In this document: positions 42,451-50,093 of the stretch, in pieces
How the letters are laid out: each line of letters starts with the position of its first letter
Position numbering within the stretch: position 1 is the stretch's first letter
Assembly: GCF_030063475.1 (NCBI RefSeq)
Contig: NZ_JASIRT010000001.1
Coordinates: 186,001-250,000, forward strand
Source of the DNA: Roseomonas sp. E05
GTDB lineage: Bacteria; Pseudomonadota; Alphaproteobacteria; Acetobacterales; Acetobacteraceae
Direction: 5' to 3'
Length of the DNA stretch: 64,000 bases
Notes under the pieces: generated by a model
Told to the model about the DNA's origin: nothing
Database searches by the model: none
Seen by the model: the letters and a program-made list of their open reading frames with translations, nothing else
Made by a program: the position numbers and the translations under genes

Positions 42451-43904
42451 GCGGCGGGCGCCAGGGCCGGGTTGCCCTCCAGCGGGAAGACCTTGGCCGG
42501 GTTCAGCAGCCATTGCGGATCGAAGGCCGACTTGATGCGGCGCTGCTGCGCCAGCTCGGCCGCGGTGAACTGCACCGGCATCAGGTCGCGCTTCTCGACG
42601 CCGACGCCGTGCTCGCCGGTCAGGCAGCCGCCGACCTCGACGCAGAGCTTCAGGATGTCGGCGCCGAAGGTCTCGGCCTTGCGGAAGCTCTCGGGGTCGT
42701 TGGCGTCGAACATGATCAGCGGGTGCAGGTTGCCGTCGCCGGCATGGAAGATGTTGGCGACCAGCAGGCCGTAGCTGTCGCTCATCTCGCCGATGCGGCG
42801 CAGCACATGCGGCAGTTCGCCGGTCGGGATGGTGCCGTCCATGCAGAGATAGTCGGGCGAGATACGGCCGACCGCGCCGAAGGCGCCCTTCCGGCCCTTC
42901 CAGATGGCCAGGCTCTCCTCCGGCGTCTCGGCGACGCGCAGCGAGATCGGGTCGAAGCGGGCGCAGATCTCCTTCAGCCGGGCGAGCAGGGTGTCCTGCT
43001 CCTCGGTGCTGCCCTCGACCTCGATGATCAGCATGGCCTCGGCATCGAGCGGGTAGCCCGCCTGGGCGAAGGCCTCGCAGGCATGGATGGCCGGGCGGTC
43101 CATGAACTCCAGGGCGACGGGAATGATGCCGCTGGCGATGATGGCGTCCACCGCCTGTCCCGCCACCTCGTTGGCGCGGAAGGCGGCCAGCATGGCGCGC
43201 GCCCCCTCGGCGGCGCGCAGGATGCGGACGGTCACCTCCGTCACCATGCCGAGCTGGCCCTCGCTGCCGGTGATCAGGCCGAGCCAGTCATAGCCGGCCG
43301 CGTCCAGGTACTGGCCGCCGATCTCGACCACCTCACCCTCGATGGTGACGAACTTCACGCCCAGCAGGTTGCCGGCGGTGACGCCGTATTTCAGGCAATG
43401 CGCGCCGCCCGAATTCATCATGACGTTGCCGCCGATCATGCAGGCGAGCTGGCTGGAGGGGTCGGGCGCGTAGAAGAAGCCCTCGGCGCTGACCGCCTGG
43501 GTGATGCCGATATTGGTGACGCCGGCCTCCACCACGGCGTAGCGGTCGGCGGTGTTCACCTCCAGGATGCGGTTCATCCGCATCATGCCGACCACCACGG
43601 CGTCGGCCAGCGGCAGGGCGCCGCCGGAGAGGCTGGTGCCGGCCCCGCGTGGGATCACGCGGATGCCGTTCTGGTGGCAGTAGCGCAGCACGGCGGCCAC
43701 TTCCTCCGTGGTGGCGGGCAGCACCACGGCGAGCGGCGGCTGGCGGTAGGCGGAAAGCCCATCCGTCTCATAGGCGCGCAGGCGGTGCGGGTCGCCAATG
43801 ACGCCCTGGCCGAAGGGGCCATCGGGCACCAGCGCATGCAGCGCGGCCAGGATCTCGCCGCGCCGGGCGAGCACGGCCGGGTTTGGCTTCGGCAGGTCGA
43901 TCAT
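42447..43904 (-). CDS. glcD: Glycolate oxidase, FAD-linked subunit GlcD
   Basis: Large catalytic subunit of glycolate oxidase, oxidising glycolate (and possibly D-lactate) to glyoxylate. 485 residues, the standard length. FAD-binding blocks VPRGAGTSLSGGALPLADAVVV-like (as RVIPRGAGTSLSGGALPL), APDPSSQLACMIGGNVMMNSGGAHCLKYG, ITGSEGQLGMVTEVTVRIL; the C-terminal domain has HAGDGNLHPLI and the metal/substrate-site GGCLTGEHGVG. ATG 43904 (MIDLPKPNPAVLARR). A hairpin terminator (43994-44028) precedes it and belongs to rpmJ. Confidence 0.96.
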   Translation of the reverse strand: MIDLPKPNPAVLARRGEILAALHALVPDGPFGQGVIGDPHRLRAYETDGLSAYRQPPLAVVLPATTEEVAAVLRYCHQNGIRVIPRGAGTSLSGGALPLADAVVVGMMRMNRILEVNTADRYAVVEAGVTNIGITQAVSAEGFFYAPDPSSQLACMIGGNVMMNSGGAHCLKYGVTAGNLLGVKFVTIEGEVVEIGGQYLDAAGYDWLGLITGSEGQLGMVTEVTVRILRAAEGARAMLAAFRANEVAGQAVDAIIASGIIPVALEFMDRPAIHACEAFAQAGYPLDAEAMLIIEVEGSTEEQDTLLARLKEICARFDPISLRVAETPEESLAIWKGRKGAFGAVGRISPDYLCMDGTIPTGELPHVLRRIGEMSDSYGLLVANIFHAGDGNLHPLIMFDANDPESFRKAETFGADILKLCVEVGGCLTGEHGVGVEKRDLMPVQFTAAELAQQRRIKSAFDPQWLLNPAKVFPLEGNPALAPAA

Positions 43905-43993
43905 GGTCCGCTTTCCTCACGCCGGTTCTTGCGGCGGAGGATGGGGCGGCGGCGGAGTGCGGGCAAGCGGCCAGACGAAGCACCGCACAGACG

Positions 43994-44028
43994 AAAACGG
44001 CGCCGCGGGAGACCCGCGGCGCCGTTTT
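43994..44028 (-). terminator. Strong hairpin between rpmJ and glcD
   Basis: AAAACGGCGCCGCGGG / CCCGCGGCGCCGTTTT arms with a short loop, a perfect 14-16 bp stem flanked by A and T tracts, usable in both directions. It lies 47 bp after the rpmJ stop on the minus strand, so it terminates rpmJ before the glcD gene. Confidence 0.85.
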
Positions 44029-44074
44029 CAACCGAAGTACCCAGGCGCGGCCACCACGACGGCGGCCACGGCTG

Positions 44075-44200
44075 TCAGCCCTGGCGGGCCTTCAGGCGGG
44101 GGTTCTTCTTGTTCAGAACATACATGCGGCCGCGGCGACGGACCAGCACGCAGTTCTTGTCGCGCATCTTGGCGCTCTTCAGGCTGTTGCGGATCTTCAT
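44075..44200 (-). CDS. rpmJ: 50S ribosomal protein L36
   Basis: A 41-residue ribosomal protein missed by long-ORF searches. The sequence reads [20 protein letters not shown] then [21 protein letters not shown]: the L36 pattern in its longer, zinc-cysteine-poor (C-) form with one cysteine, as is usual in alphaproteobacteria. Binds 23S rRNA in the large subunit. Monocistronic; a strong terminator follows. The start ATG at 44200 is preceded by AGGGTG. Confidence 0.95.
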   Translation of the reverse strand: MKIRNSLKSAKMRDKNCVLVRRRGRMYVLNKKNPRLKARQG

Positions 44201-44526
44201 GGGTCACCCTCTTCGAGCGCCCGCGTTTAGGGGCCGGGGGCCGGGCTGTCAACCATTCCGTGCCTGCGGGGAGGCCCGCCAGAGGCGAGCCGTGGCGCGT
44301 CCGCACTGCCGCGCCCTGCAGCACGCGGAACAACTCCGCGCGCCATCCATAAGGAACGCCCATGCCCTGCCGCTGCTGCGCGCGCCGCCGCAAGGCGCCG
44401 CGCAGTAGAGCGCGAGCCAGGCGATCGCCCTCCCCCGCACCGGACATGGTTTCCGCCCTCCCGCCGTTTGCAGGTAGAAAAACACAAGGGGAGGCGGGCG
44501 TGTTTCATTTTTGCTAACAGCGCACG
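44201..44526. other. Non-coding stretch upstream of rpmJ and downstream of oxyR
   Basis: 326 bp with no supported gene. It must hold the rpmJ promoter. A mismatched inverted repeat (GCCCTCCCGCC near 44454 and GGGGAGGCGGGC near 44490) separated by an A-rich loop is the only structure seen and could end oxyR transcription. Confidence 0.5.
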
Positions 44527-45465
44527 TCAATTTGTCTGCGGGGCAGCCGAGGGGGCAATGGCCTGGGCGATCGTGGGCGCCATATCGCGGAACTCCGCCG
44601 CGCGGGGCGAGCGCGCCCGCCAGGCCAGGCCAATCTCCCGCCCCTGCGGCGTGCTGAGCGGCTTCAGAACGACGGCGGCGCCCGCGAGCACGCCGCCCTC
44701 AACCGCCAGTTGCGGCAGCAGCGTCACGCCCAGGCCGCCGGCCACCATCTGCACCAAGGTGTGCAGGCTGGTGGCGGCGAAGGTATCCCCCACGCCGGGC
44801 AGGCCACAGGCGGTCAGCGCCTGATCCCGCAGGCAATGGCCGTCCTCCAGCAGCAGCATCCGCTCGCTTCCCAGTGCCGAGAGGGGAAGACTCGGCGCAG
44901 CGGCGAGGCGGTGCCCCTCCGGCAGGGCGGCAATGAAACGGTCATGCGCCACGCAGAGGGTCTCAGCCTCGGGCAAGGGAGCCGGGAGCGCCAGCAGCAG
45001 CAGGTCGAGACGGCCGGCCGCGAGGTCGTCGGCCAGCCGGTTGGTCAGGTCCTCGCGCAGCCAGAGCTGCAGTCGCGGAAAGGCGCGGCGCAGCGCCGGC
45101 ATCAGCCGCGGCAGCAGGAAGGGACCGATGGTCGGGATGACGCCGAGCCGCAGCGGACCGGCCAGCGGGTCGCGCGCCGCCGCCGCTGTCTCGGAAACCG
45201 CTGCCAGGGCTGCCAGGGCGTGGCGCGCCCGGCCGACCAGCTCCAGCCCCAGCGGCGTGAAGACCGGGCGCTTGCCGGGGCCACGCTCCAGGATGGTGCT
45301 GTCGAGCTGGCGCTCAAGCGCGATGATGCCCGCCGAGAGGGTGGACTGCGTCACCGCGCAAGCGGCGGCGGCACGGCCGAAATGGCCGAGATCGGCCAGG
45401 GCGACGAGGTAACGGAGTTGCTGCGGACTGGGGAGAAGGGCCATCGATTCGGACGATCGTTTCAT
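44527..45465 (-). CDS. oxyR: OxyR-type LysR regulator
   Basis: Hydrogen-peroxide-sensing transcription factor. 312 residues (305 from the alternative ATG at 45444, closer to the usual length). N-terminal LysR HTH QQLRYLVALADLGHFGRAAAACAVTQSTLSAGIIALERQL. The two redox cysteines are present in the OxyR sequence GHCLRDQALTAC (residues 211 and 220, spacing as in E. coli C199/C208), which identifies it as OxyR rather than another LysR protein. Divergent from ahpC-ahpD, the classical target. The 110-bp divergent gap holds a possible binding site. Confidence 0.93.
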   Translation of the reverse strand: MKRSSESMALLPSPQQLRYLVALADLGHFGRAAAACAVTQSTLSAGIIALERQLDSTILERGPGKRPVFTPLGLELVGRARHALAALAAVSETAAAARDPLAGPLRLGVIPTIGPFLLPRLMPALRRAFPRLQLWLREDLTNRLADDLAAGRLDLLLLALPAPLPEAETLCVAHDRFIAALPEGHRLAAAPSLPLSALGSERMLLLEDGHCLRDQALTACGLPGVGDTFAATSLHTLVQMVAGGLGVTLLPQLAVEGGVLAGAAVVLKPLSTPQGREIGLAWRARSPRAAEFRDMAPTIAQAIAPSAAPQTN

Positions 45466-45508
45466 CGAAAACTATTCATTGGCATGTGTGCGGCGCAGCA
45501 TCCATAAC
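45456..45508 (+). promoter_or_regulatory. Candidate OxyR-controlled promoter of ahpC
   Basis: TTGGCA (45479-45484) and CATAAC (45503-45508) with 18 bp spacing look like a promoter. Immediately upstream, ATCG...CTAT (45456-45475), with internal ATCGAAAACTAT, resembles the ATAG-N7-CTAT repeats bound by OxyR. The site overlaps the first codons of oxyR if it starts at 45465, favouring the shorter start. Confidence 0.4.
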
Positions 45509-45575
45509 CAAGGCCGCCGCCGGACGGGGCGATCCCGACCCGGATGAGAGAACACGCAGAAAGGGCTGAACAGAC

Positions 45576-46148
45576 ATGCTGACTGTTGGCGACAAGTTCC
45601 CGGCGTTCAATCTGGCCGCTGTGAAGGGCGGTGCGGAGGGCCTGGAGGGCCCGGGCAAGTCCTTCACCCAGATCACCAACGAGTCCGATGCCGGCAAGTG
45701 GAAGGTCGTGTTCTTCTGGCCGAAGGACTTCACCTTCATCTGCCCGACCGAGATCGCCGCCTTCGGCAAGCTGGCCGGCGAGTTCGAGGATCGCGACGCG
45801 GTGCTCTACGGCGCCTCGACCGACAGCGAGTTCGTGCACCTGAACTGGCGCGTCCACAACAAGGACATCCACGACCTGCCGATCCCGATGCTGGCGGACA
45901 CCAAGCGTGAGCTGTCCACCGCGCTCGGCATTCTCGACAAGGCCGAGGGCGTCGCGCTCCGCGCCACCTTCATCGTGGACCCCGAGGGCACCATCCAGTG
46001 GGCCTCGGTGAACGGCCTGAACGTCGGCCGCAATCCGCAGGAAGTGCTGCGCGTGCTCGATGCGCTGCAGACGGATGAGCTGTGCCCCTGCAACTGGAAC
46101 AAGGGCACCGACACCCTGAAGCCGGAAGAGCTGTTCCAGGCCGCCTGA
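45576..46148 (+). CDS. ahpC: Peroxiredoxin AhpC
   Basis: Peroxide-reducing peroxiredoxin. 190 residues. Peroxidatic cysteine C56 in DFTFICPTEIAAF; the resolving cysteine is in DELCPCNWNKG (C170 and C172) near the C terminus, as in AhpC forms that work with AhpD instead of AhpF. Other blocks: VNGLNVGRNPQEVLRVLDALQTDE. Ribosome site GAAAGGG. Followed by ahpD on the same strand after about 145 bp, and divergent from oxyR. Confidence 0.96.
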   Translation: MLTVGDKFPAFNLAAVKGGAEGLEGPGKSFTQITNESDAGKWKVVFFWPKDFTFICPTEIAAFGKLAGEFEDRDAVLYGASTDSEFVHLNWRVHNKDIHDLPIPMLADTKRELSTALGILDKAEGVALRATFIVDPEGTIQWASVNGLNVGRNPQEVLRVLDALQTDELCPCNWNKGTDTLKPEELFQAA

Positions 46149-46294
46149 CGGCGACGCGCCGGCGGGGCGAACCCCCGCCGGCCGCACGCCCTTCCCCCGG
46201 CGGCACTGCGCCGAACCGGTCCGGCCACAGGACCGGCTCCGCCCATCGCCCCCCCTGACCGACCACCCCAGAGAAGACCGGAGGATCCCTTCGC

Positions 46295-46825
46295 ATGTCG
46301 CTCGAAGCCTTGCGCGCCCGCCTGCCCGACTATGCCCGTGACCTGAAGCTGAACCTTGGCAGTCTGGCGACCGAGCCGGTGCTCAATCAGCAGCAGCTCG
46401 CCGGCACCTTCATCGCCAGCGCGATCGCCAGCCGCAATGCCGAGGTGACCAAGGCGCTGGTGGCCGAGTTCGGCCCGAAGCTCTCCCCGGAGGCGCTGAC
46501 GGCCGCCAAGGCCGCCGCGGCCATCATGGGCATGAACAACGTCTACTACCGCTTCACCCATCTGGTGGGTGGCGACTACGGCAACATGCCGGCCAAGCTG
46601 CGCATGAACGTCATGGCCAAGCCGGGCGTGGAGAAAGCGGATTTCGAGTTGTGGTCTCTCGCCGTTTCCGCCATCAACGGTTGTGGCATGTGCATGGAGA
46701 GCCATGAAAAGGTTGTGAAGCATGGCGGCCTGACCAGTGAGCAGGTGCAGACAGCAGTGCGAATCGCCTCTGTCGTGCATGCCGTGGCCGGCGTGCTGGA
46801 CGCTGAGGACGCCCTCGCCGCCTGA
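46295..46825 (+). CDS. ahpD: Alkyl hydroperoxidase AhpD
   Basis: Partner of AhpC with its own CxxC disulfide. 176 residues, typical for the AhpD two-domain helical form. The active-site segment [20 protein letters not shown] has C130, C133 and the histidine H137; a proximal glutamate (E118 in [12 protein letters not shown]) belongs to the proton relay known in mycobacterial AhpD. It recharges AhpC using dihydrolipoyl-type donors. ATG 46295 follows GGAGG. A rho-independent terminator lies 76 bp after its stop. Confidence 0.95.
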   Translation: MSLEALRARLPDYARDLKLNLGSLATEPVLNQQQLAGTFIASAIASRNAEVTKALVAEFGPKLSPEALTAAKAAAAIMGMNNVYYRFTHLVGGDYGNMPAKLRMNVMAKPGVEKADFELWSLAVSAINGCGMCMESHEKVVKHGGLTSEQVQTAVRIASVVHAVAGVLDAEDALAA

Positions 46826-46901
46826 GATCGGGCAGGCGCGGCCGCTTTCCCAACGGGGAGGCTGTCTGCACCGCCTCGATTTTGCCCAGCTTCCAGGCAG
46901 A

Positions 46902-46926
46902 AACCCCGCCCCGTGCGGGGTTTTTT
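46902..46926 (+). terminator. Rho-independent terminator of ahpC-ahpD
   Basis: AACCCCGC / GCGGGGTT stem (46902-46909, 46915-46922) with loop CCCGT, followed by TTTT. Textbook intrinsic terminator 76 bp after the ahpD stop. Confidence 0.9.
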
Positions 46927-46954
46927 GTTGATCGAGGGAAGGGAGCCCATTCGT

Positions 46955-46972
46955 TATGCATTTTCTGCATAC
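46955..46972. repeat. Small inverted repeat ATGCA-N5-TGCAT
   Basis: TTATGCATTTTCTGCATACGG has 5-bp arms ATGCA/TGCAT. It lies about 50 bp upstream of the candidate small-RNA promoter; a regulator site is possible but unproved. Confidence 0.3.
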
Positions 46973-47022
46973 GGACATGCTCCAGCTGCAGGCAGGATCC
47001 GTGCTGCACCGCGAAAAACCAC

Positions 47023-47051
47023 TTGCATACGAACGACCGCCCGCATATCTT
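47023..47051 (+). promoter_or_regulatory. Sigma-70-type promoter of candidate small RNA
   Basis: TTGCAT (47023-47028) and TATCTT (47046-47051) with exactly 17 bp between them. The next plausible transcription start is around 47058-47061. Confidence 0.65.
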
Positions 47052-47058
47052 CCCTCTC

Positions 47059-47144
47059 GCAGCCACGCAGTACGCTGCGTGACTGTCTTTCTTGGACGTT
47101 TCCTCCCTAAACTCGGCGGTGCTTCTGGCACCGCCTTTTTTTTT
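47059..47144 (+). ncRNA. Candidate small RNA resembling the alpha-r8/MmgR family
   Basis: About 86 nt from the promoter above to a strong terminator. The sequence has a 5' hairpin CACGCAG-TACG-CTGCGTG (47064-47081), a single-stranded segment CTTGGACGTTTCCTCCC (47091-47107) with an anti-Shine-Dalgarno-like CCTCC, and a terminator stem GGCGGTGC-TTCTG-GCACCGCC (47115-47135) followed by nine T. From memory, the TTGGACGTTTCCTCCC core matches the conserved core of alpha-r8 sRNAs, whose Sinorhizobium member MmgR controls PHB granule-associated genes. Identity needs covariance-model checking, but an independent transcription unit is well supported. Confidence 0.7.
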
Positions 47145-47180
47145 GCGCGCCGCCCGGGCTGCACCGCCTTCCTTCGCCGA

Positions 47181-48059
47181 TCAGCCCCGCAGGAAGTCCC
47201 AGTCCATCTCCATCAGGCCGGCGATCAGGGCGGCGAAGTCGCGCTGCAGCTTGGCCATGCCCGGCAGCCGCTCGATCCGGCCCTCGTCCATGTAGAGCGC
47301 GCGGGCCGTCTCGATCTGCAGCACATGCACCGCCTCGCGCGGGCGGCCATAATGGCGGGTCACGTAGCCGCCGGCATAAGGGTCGTTGCGACGGACCCGG
47401 TAGCCCATGGCCCAGAGCTGCTCCTCCACCCGCCGCACCGCGCGGGGCGCGCAGGCCGTGCCATGCGCGTCGCCCAGCACCATGTCGGGCGCGTTCTGCG
47501 GCTGGGCCGGATGCGCCGGCATGGAATGGCAGTCCAGCAGCAGGCAGCAGCCGAAGCGCTGCTTGGTTTCGGCGATCAGCCCGGCCAGAGCGGCGTGGTA
47601 GGGCTGCCAGCAGCGCTGCACCCGCTCCTCCGCCTCGCGAAAGGGCAGGCGGCGGCGGTAGATCGGCTCACCGCTGGCCACCACCCGCGCGATGGTGCCG
47701 AGCCCGGCGCCCACCCGCGGGCTGGCGCTGTTCACCCAGGCCGGCAGCGGTTCCTCGAACATCGCCGGGTCCAGTTCCCAGGGCTCCCGGTTGGCGTCGC
47801 AGAAGGCGCGCGGGAAATTGGCGGCCAGCAGCGGCGCGCCAAGCGCCGGCGCGGCGGCGAACAGTTCGTCCACGAAGGAGTCCTCCGAGCGGCGCACCGC
47901 ATGCGCGTCCAGGCGCGAGGCCGCCAGGAACGCCTCGGGGTATTGCCGGCCGGAATGCGGCGAGGCGAAGACCAGCGGCGCCCGCTGCACGGCAGGGTGC
48001 GTCAACTGGAAAGGGCCAGGCGTGTCATGCCCGGCGAGGCGCGGCATCGGAAGATCCAT
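47181..48059 (-). CDS. N-formylglutamate amidohydrolase-like protein
   Basis: A 292-residue zinc-type amidohydrolase of the N-formylglutamate amidohydrolase family (HutG-like; releases formate and glutamate from N-formylglutamate). Motifs seen: LVFASPHSGRQYPEAF (histidine ligand), DSFVDELFAAAPALGAPLLAANFPRAFCDANR, and LLLDCHSMPA, HGTACAPRAVRR. ATG 48059 (MDLPMPRLAGHD) preferred over GTG 48080. No histidine-degradation genes are beside it in the window, so a role in another formyl-amino-acid pathway is possible. Confidence 0.9.
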   Translation of the reverse strand: MDLPMPRLAGHDTPGPFQLTHPAVQRAPLVFASPHSGRQYPEAFLAASRLDAHAVRRSEDSFVDELFAAAPALGAPLLAANFPRAFCDANREPWELDPAMFEEPLPAWVNSASPRVGAGLGTIARVVASGEPIYRRRLPFREAEERVQRCWQPYHAALAGLIAETKQRFGCCLLLDCHSMPAHPAQPQNAPDMVLGDAHGTACAPRAVRRVEEQLWAMGYRVRRNDPYAGGYVTRHYGRPREAVHVLQIETARALYMDEGRIERLPGMAKLQRDFAALIAGLMEMDWDFLRG

Positions 48060-48190
48060 GATCCACAGAGATGAAGCCACAGTGTCGTCCTGATGTCACG
48101 ACTCGGGCCGTGACAAAGCTTTTTCGTCCGGGCGCCGATCTGCTCTTGCCCTTGCCCCGCAGGCAGGATAGAGAGCCGGCCCGACCGGAT

Positions 48191-48265
48191 GGGCGCGTAG
48201 CTCAGCGGGAGAGCGTCCCCCTGACACGGGGAAGGTCACAGGTTCAATCCCTGTCGCGCCCACCA
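48191..48265 (+). tRNA. tRNA-Val (anticodon GAC)
   Basis: 75 nt including an encoded CCA. Acceptor arms GGGCGCG / CGCGCCC pair perfectly; D-arm GCTCAGCGGGAGAGC; anticodon arm TCCCCCTGACACGGGGA with loop CTGACAC giving GAC; T-arm with GGTTCAATCC. Anticodon GAC reads GUC/GUU valine codons. A rho-independent terminator follows at about 48294-48320. Stand-alone gene, not next to other tRNAs in the window. Confidence 0.96.
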
Positions 48266-48293
48266 TCCACCTCCCCCTTTCAGGCTTTCCGAT

Positions 48294-48321
48294 GCCCGCC
48301 TCCGCGCGGGCTTTTTGCGTT
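48294..48321 (+). terminator. Terminator after tRNA-Val
   Basis: GCCCGC-CTCCGC-GCGGGC stem then TTTTT; lies about 28 bp beyond the tRNA 3' end. Confidence 0.75.
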
Positions 48322-48380
48322 TGGCGCCGGCCGCGTCATCGGCGCCGCCCACCCTGAGGCCAAATTGCGCAGGGCGGGAG

Positions 48381-48397
48381 ATGTTTGAAATAAACAT
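48381..48397. promoter_or_regulatory. Palindromic operator candidate of the TRAP operon
   Basis: ATGTTT-GAAAT-AAACAT, a perfect 6-bp inverted repeat in an AT-rich patch about 98 bp upstream of dctP. Such sites often bind GntR-type regulators of TRAP operons; no regulator gene is adjacent. Confidence 0.4.
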
Positions 48398-48494
48398 ATC
48401 GGAAGAGCGCCAGAAGCTTGCCGGAAAGGTTGACCGCCTTTCCCGGGCGCTGCAAGGACAGCGGCGACAAGAGCATTCGGGGAAATCGCCCACC

Positions 48495-49508
48495 ATGCAT
48501 CGCCGCCGCCTGCTGCTGGCCTCCGCCGCCGGCCTCGCCGCCCCCGCCCTGCCGCGCCTGGCCCGTGCCCAGGCGGCGGCCAGCCCCGCCGTCACCATGC
48601 GGCTCTCGCACCAGTTCCCGCCGAGCCATCAGCATGCCGTCATCCTGCAGGCCTTCGCCGAGCGGGTGAAGGCGGAGAGCAAGGGCGAGATCGAGGTGCA
48701 GGTCTTTCCGGCCGAGCAGCTCGCCCGCGCCGGCGAGAACTTCCCAGCCGTGGCGCGCGGCGCCTTCGAGGCGGCGGCGGCGGTGAACTTCCAGTGGGGC
48801 AACACCCTGCCGGAAATGAACGTGCTCACCCTGCCCTACCTCTTCTCCGACCTGGAGCGGATCAAGAAGTTCCCGGGCTCGGCGGCCGCGACCTATCTGG
48901 AGGGGCTGCTGCAGAAGCGCGCCGTCCGCAACCTGATGTGGCTCTACACCACCCGGAAGGCGATCTTCACCAGCAACCAGAAGCCGATCATCAAGACCGA
49001 GGACTTCAAGGGCCTGAAGATCCGCGGCCTGAACGCGCTGACCGACCATGCGCTGACCGCCGTCGGCGCCGCGCCCTCCTCCATGCCAGGCCCCGAGGTG
49101 CCGCAGGCGCTGCAGTCCGGCGTGCTGGATGCCGGTCTGACCGACGTCTCCGCGGCCGTCTCCCGCCGCTTCTACGAGTTCCAGAAATACGGCACGGTGG
49201 CGCCGTGGTTCTGCGTGTTCACCCATGTCTATGTGAACCCGCGCTGGTGGTCGGGCCTGAAGCCGGAGCAGCAGGCGATCATCGCCAGGTCCGCGCAGCA
49301 GGCGGAACAGGACCAGATCCCGCTCACCGAGAAGATCGCGGCGGACGCCCAGGCCGAGTTGCAGAAGCGCGGCATGACCGTGCACGACCAGACCGCCGAG
49401 GAAAGCGCCGCCTGGAGCGCCGCCATGCAGAAGCCGGTGGTGGACGCCTTCCTGCGCCTCGCTCCGGAGGGTGGGCCGCGCGCGCTTGAACTGATGCGCG
49501 CGCTGTGA
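48495..49508 (+). CDS. TRAP transporter periplasmic substrate-binding protein (DctP)
   Basis: A 337-residue binding protein for a tripartite ATP-independent periplasmic transporter, generally carrying dicarboxylates or other organic acids. N terminus MHRRRLLLASAAGLAAPALPRLARA is an export signal of twin-arginine type. DctP features: LSHQFPPSHQHAVILQAFAERVKAESKGEIEVQVFPAEQLA, LNVLTLPYLF-like (EMNVLTLPYLF), LKIRGLNALTDHALTAVGAAPSSMPGPEVPQALQSGVLDAGLTD. The conserved arginine for carboxylate binding is expected in KIRG. ATG 48495 fits the signal; the frame opens at 48315. Confidence 0.94.
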   Translation: MHRRRLLLASAAGLAAPALPRLARAQAAASPAVTMRLSHQFPPSHQHAVILQAFAERVKAESKGEIEVQVFPAEQLARAGENFPAVARGAFEAAAAVNFQWGNTLPEMNVLTLPYLFSDLERIKKFPGSAAATYLEGLLQKRAVRNLMWLYTTRKAIFTSNQKPIIKTEDFKGLKIRGLNALTDHALTAVGAAPSSMPGPEVPQALQSGVLDAGLTDVSAAVSRRFYEFQKYGTVAPWFCVFTHVYVNPRWWSGLKPEQQAIIARSAQQAEQDQIPLTEKIAADAQAELQKRGMTVHDQTAEESAAWSAAMQKPVVDAFLRLAPEGGPRALELMRAL

Positions 49509-50059
49509 GGAGGGTGGCGCGCCTTCTCTCCGGCCTGGCGAAGGGGGTCTCCGGGCTCGCGGCCGCCTTTGGCGCGCTGGCCACGGTACTGTGCCTGGTG
49601 CTGGTGGCGATCTCGGTGGGGGCGCGCTACCTGGCCGGCCTGCCGCAGCCCTGGATCGACAAGACCGCCGGCTGGCTGGTCGTCGCCCTGGTGCTGCTGG
49701 CGGCGCCCGAGGCGCAGCGGCGCTTCGAGCATATTGGCGTGGACGTGCTGACCGGCCGCCTGCGCGGCCGCGCCTCGCGCGGGGCGCGGCTGCTGGGCAC
49801 CCTCTCCGTCGCGCTGGTGGCCGGCATCCTGCTGCAATCGGGGCTGGAGACGGTGGCCTTCAGCCGCATGATCGGCGTGATGACCGAGATCGAGGGCGTG
49901 CCGGTCTGGTGGATCCAGGCGCTGCTGCCGATCGGCGCGACGGTGCTGCTGGTGGTCTCGCTGACGCAATCCATCGTGCTGCTGCTCGGGCAGGAGCCGG
50001 ACTACGCCGATCAGGGCGCCCAGGAGCTGCCGCGCGACACCCTCGCGCGCGGCGAGTGA
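49505..50059 (+). CDS. TRAP transporter small membrane subunit (DctQ)
   Basis: A 184-residue, four-helix inner-membrane subunit. The segments GLAAAFGALATVLCLVLVAISVGARYLAGLPQPWIDKTAGWLVVALVLLAAPEAQRRFEHIGVDVL and later WIQALLPIGATVLLVVSLTQSIVLLL match DctQ. GTG start at 49505 is coupled with the dctP stop. It links DctP and DctM at the membrane. Confidence 0.92.
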   Translation: MRRVARLLSGLAKGVSGLAAAFGALATVLCLVLVAISVGARYLAGLPQPWIDKTAGWLVVALVLLAAPEAQRRFEHIGVDVLTGRLRGRASRGARLLGTLSVALVAGILLQSGLETVAFSRMIGVMTEIEGVPVWWIQALLPIGATVLLVVSLTQSIVLLLGQEPDYADQGAQELPRDTLARGE

Positions 50060-50093
50060 GCCCGCCCCCCCCGATAAGCCGCCCGGACCGACC

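Noticed and set aside
42513-44408. 631-residue plus-strand open frame across glcD and rpmJ
   Set aside because: Antisense of glcD and of rpmJ; composition typical of GC-rich antisense frames. Both minus-strand genes are supported by motifs.
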